Shown: piece after piece, positions 40,012-41,380 of the stretch
Layout: each line of letters opens with the position of its first letter
Numbering within the stretch: position 1 is the first letter of the stretch
From: Runella defluvii
GTDB taxonomy: Bacteria > Bacteroidota > Bacteroidia > Cytophagales > Spirosomataceae
Length of the DNA stretch: 41,380 bases
Direction: 5' to 3'
Assembly: GCF_014195535.1 (NCBI RefSeq)
Contig: NZ_JACIBY010000029.1
Span: forward strand, 1 to 41,380
Position numbers and translations under genes: made by a program
The notes under the pieces: model-generated
Told to the model about the DNA's origin: nothing
Databases searched by the model: none
Seen by the model: only the letters and a program-made list of their open reading frames with translations

Positions 40012-40110
40012 GCCCCAGCTCTCGTTCCCCGCAGAGCAGGGACAAGAGGAATTTGAAAAACCCAAACCTTTACTCTACATTTTGTGTAGGTCTCTAACGG
40101 GAGCTGGGGC
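40012..40110. ncRNA. Candidate structured RNA (three-way junction) before the 56-aa gene
   Basis: GCCCCAGCTC at 40012-40021 is the exact inverse of GAGCTGGGGC at 40101-40110; the helix extends three more pairs on the plus strand with one G-U. Inside are two smaller hairpins: CTACA (40075-40079) / TGTAG (40085-40089) and CCC (near 40027) / GGG (near 40039). No T run follows, so it is not a plain terminator. It could be a leader RNA, a processing site or a stable small RNA; strand is not determined. Confidence 0.4.
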
Positions 40111-40120
40111 AGTGAATGTT

Positions 40121-40366
40121 TTATTTACCTAATCGTTCTAGTGTTCTCTCCAACTTGCCTTTCTGCATCCGATACGCCATCACTTGACTCGGATGCGGAA
40201 AACGGTTGGGAAGGTCGTCAATAGCATCACGAATAATTCGGCGGCAAGCGGCTTGCCCCGCCGCTCCTAGTTTCCACAAGAGGCGTTTTTGTAGCAACTC
40301 TTCTACTTGTGCCACTGTAGTGGGCGTCATTACGATTGTGCTTTTAGATGTTGGGATACGTTGCAT
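40121..40366 (-). CDS. Small basic hypothetical protein
   Basis: An 81-aa basic helical protein (VEELLQKRLLWKLGAAGQAACR, then a Pro-rich SQVMAYRMQKGK). ATG 40366 gives the full length; ATG 40330 (MTPTTVAQ) would give 69 aa. The high Arg/Lys content and helices suggest nucleic-acid contact, for example a small replication or recombination accessory factor before the primase. No family recognised. Confidence 0.6.
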   Translation of the reverse strand: MQRIPTSKSTIVMTPTTVAQVEELLQKRLLWKLGAAGQAACRRIIRDAIDDLPNRFPHPSQVMAYRMQKGKLERTLERLGK

Positions 40367-40434
40367 ATCTGTAGCTCAGGTTAAACCAAAGAAGCGAACA
40401 AGTAAGCGGATTCTGAGGGCGGGCAAAAGGACGG

Positions 40435-40551
40435 TTAACGTTCATCGGAGTCATGGTAGGGTGGGTTAGGGTCTGGTCCCGTGGCGATGCAAATGAGAAG
40501 AGCAACCACCACCATACAAGACAATGCGACTATTTCAAGCAGCTTTCTCAT
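40435..40551 (-). CDS. Small single-helix membrane protein (38 aa)
   Basis: ATG 40551 to TAA 40435-40437, 38 aa. Residues about 5-24 form a membrane helix (LLEIVALSCMVVVALLICIA), followed by a short Pro/Asp-rich tail. It starts inside the end of the 40535-40807 gene (17-base overlap), so translation is coupled. The reading is too short for usual gene callers. Early single-helix phage proteins can act in superinfection exclusion or membrane stress; which, if any, is unknown. Confidence 0.6.
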   Translation of the reverse strand: MRKLLEIVALSCMVVVALLICIATGPDPNPPYHDSDER

Positions 40552-40807
40552 GGGCCATTGGGGTGGTTTCGAGTGGGAGGATACCAATGTGCTGTAAATA
40601 GGTGATTACGCTTTTTTTCCCTTGCTCTATTTTCTCCGAAAAAAGGCTAGGTAGAAATATCTTGGAATCTCGCGTATTGTATGCCCAGGGAAATGCGTAC
40701 CCGTGTGCTATAATCACTGCACCCAATACTTTTTCTGGCTTGCCATCATGCTCTGGCTCTTGAATAAGCTCAGCGCCAACCGAGCTAGTTTTCCAATAGA
40801 TTTTCAT
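40535..40807 (-). CDS. Hypothetical early protein
   Basis: A 90-aa protein with an N-terminal beta segment (MKIYWKTSSVGAELI), a central AHGYAFPWAYNTRDSKIFLP and a helical end. The partial early-type leader motif precedes its ATG 40807. It is followed by the 38-aa membrane protein. No recognised family. Confidence 0.6.
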   Translation of the reverse strand: MKIYWKTSSVGAELIQEPEHDGKPEKVLGAVIIAHGYAFPWAYNTRDSKIFLPSLFSEKIEQGKKSVITYLQHIGILPLETTPMAHEKAA

Positions 40808-40810
40808 TTT

Positions 40811-40831
40811 GCTTAGAATTTATGGTGAAAC
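40811..40831 (-). promoter_or_regulatory. Degenerate early-type leader motif before the 40535-40807 gene
   Basis: On the minus strand GTTTCACCATAAATTCTAAGC, missing AA of the AACCAAT core, ending three bases before the ATG at 40807. Confidence 0.4.
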
Positions 40832-40832
40832 A

Positions 40833-40940
40833 TTATTTGAATTTCCGAGGGGAGCGGGTTGCCCTGAATAGGAATGGCAGCATAGCCACCACTCCTAGGG
40901 CGACGACGATATAGGGTAAGTGCAAGACTATTGAATTCAT
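40833..40940 (-). CDS. Small single-helix membrane protein (35 aa)
   Basis: ATG 40940 overlaps the upstream stop as ATGA; TAA at 40833-40835; 35 aa. A membrane helix (IVLHLPYIVVALGVVAMLPF) is followed by a basic tail (RATRSPRKFK). Positive-inside topology would place the C-terminus in the cytoplasm. It lies two genes before the 38-aa membrane protein, giving the early operon two tiny membrane proteins. Confidence 0.6.
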   Translation of the reverse strand: MNSIVLHLPYIVVALGVVAMLPFLFRATRSPRKFK

Positions 40941-41311
40941 GACTTCTTAGAGGCTTTCATTTTCTGCTGTAACTCACGTGTTTTATCGTATTTGGGCACG
41001 TAAACTCCCATGCGAGAAAGGGACTGCGAGACTTGTGGTTCTTCTCGTTTAGTCTCTCCGTTGAAGTTTTGAACCATTTTTTTAGCTCTATCTAGTTCGG
41101 CAATTGTAGGAGCAGCTTTACCACGCCACACAGCTTCTAAATGCTTAATGAGGCTATGAGTATCAGAGGGAGAAGCAGACACCTCTTCCAGCATTTTGGT
41201 AATAAATGTTCCTTTTGTTATACCTGTAAAATCAAGCTCTGAGAATAACCTTTTAGCTTCAGCGGCTATACTTTCTTTACCGTTTACTAAATCTCTTTTG
41301 GCAGTAGTCAT
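40937..41311 (-). CDS. Hypothetical early protein, first gene after the palindromic operator
   Basis: A 124-aa protein from ATG 41311; ATG 41332 lies inside the 36-bp palindrome and is less likely. The protein is Lys/Glu-rich and helical (SIAAEAKRLFSEL, TKMLEEVSAS, AELDRAKKMVQNF) with a basic end (QKMKASKKS). It is probably the first gene of the early operon, 16 bases after the operator-like palindrome. No family recognised. Confidence 0.65.
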   Translation of the reverse strand: MTTAKRDLVNGKESIAAEAKRLFSELDFTGITKGTFITKMLEEVSASPSDTHSLIKHLEAVWRGKAAPTIAELDRAKKMVQNFNGETKREEPQVSQSLSRMGVYVPKYDKTRELQQKMKASKKS

Positions 41312-41327
41312 TTTTCGGTGTATTTTG

Positions 41328-41363
41328 GTCATGTCTAAATAGTCGCGACTATTTAGACATGAC
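41328..41363. promoter_or_regulatory. 36-bp perfect palindrome, candidate early operator
   Basis: The half-site GTCATGTCTAAATAGTCG at 41328-41345 is followed by its exact inverse at 41346-41363, giving 18-bp arms with no spacer. It lies just before the first early gene, where a phage repressor binds in lysogens. A perfect 36-bp palindrome is longer than most operators and could also be a resolvase-type or telomere-type site, which is less likely for an integrated phage with a tRNA site. Confidence 0.65.
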
Positions 41364-41380
41364 AAATATTCACTATGAAA

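Overview
The window is most of a temperate, probably siphovirus-type prophage in a Bacteroidota host, most likely a Cytophagales-type bacterium. Position 1 lies inside the 3' end of a tRNA-like gene ending in CCA, the usual attachment site, and a tyrosine-recombinase integrase follows it. Almost everything else is on the minus strand, so phage gene order runs from 41380 down to 1382. Host evidence: starts lack Shine-Dalgarno sequences, some intergenic gaps carry the Bacteroidota -7 promoter box TAnnTTTG, and proteins look like Bacteroidota phage families (KHTG-type integrase, DUF5977-like repeats, Cys-poor CHC2-like primase domain). No repressor or right attachment site is in the window; both probably lie beyond 41380.

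Layout in transcription order. (1) Early region 41363-35294: a 36-bp perfect palindrome (candidate operator), small early genes including three missed by a 60-codon cutoff, a 1006-aa primase-helicase, and a run of overlapping small genes. (2) An AT-rich non-coding stretch, 34758-35293, ending at a dyad promoter/operator. (3) Tail-fibre or receptor-binding genes, 34721-31443. (4) Head genes, 30475-26414: S49 protease, Pro/Ala-rich scaffold, major capsid, small accessory genes. (5) An accessory block, 26266-20169: coiled-coil protein, ParB-like protein, TET-associated-type glycosyltransferase, amino-methyltransferase-like protein, SymE-like protein and a stand-alone RarA/MgsA C-terminal-like protein. 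(6) Packaging, 20104-16120: small and large terminase, portal. (7) Connector and lysis genes, 16120-12127, with a signal-peptide endolysin, holin and spanin-like proteins. (8) Tail genes, 12170-1382, ending with the tape measure. A P-loop kinase gene lies on the opposite strand just upstream of the tape measure.

Two regulatory signatures seem to split the genome. A leader motif (minus strand AACCAATAAATTC, then AAGC) sits directly before seven start codons of early or accessory genes; two copies belong to an 89-bp nearly identical repeat. A different box (minus strand TTxCGTCCTA) lies 38-56 bases before five starts that open structural-gene blocks. The distribution suggests that the accessory block between capsid and terminase follows early-type rather than late-type control.

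Other notable points are two A9/A10 runs in the lysis cassette where a -1 shift opens longer, more plausible proteins, a terminator-like hairpin five bases before the small-terminase start, and a possible three-way-junction RNA near 40012-40110. The best candidate for an undescribed system is the ParB-like, glycosyltransferase and methyltransferase-like neighbourhood, which may modify or protect phage DNA. That function is an inference. Family names come from motif recognition by eye; no database search was possible.
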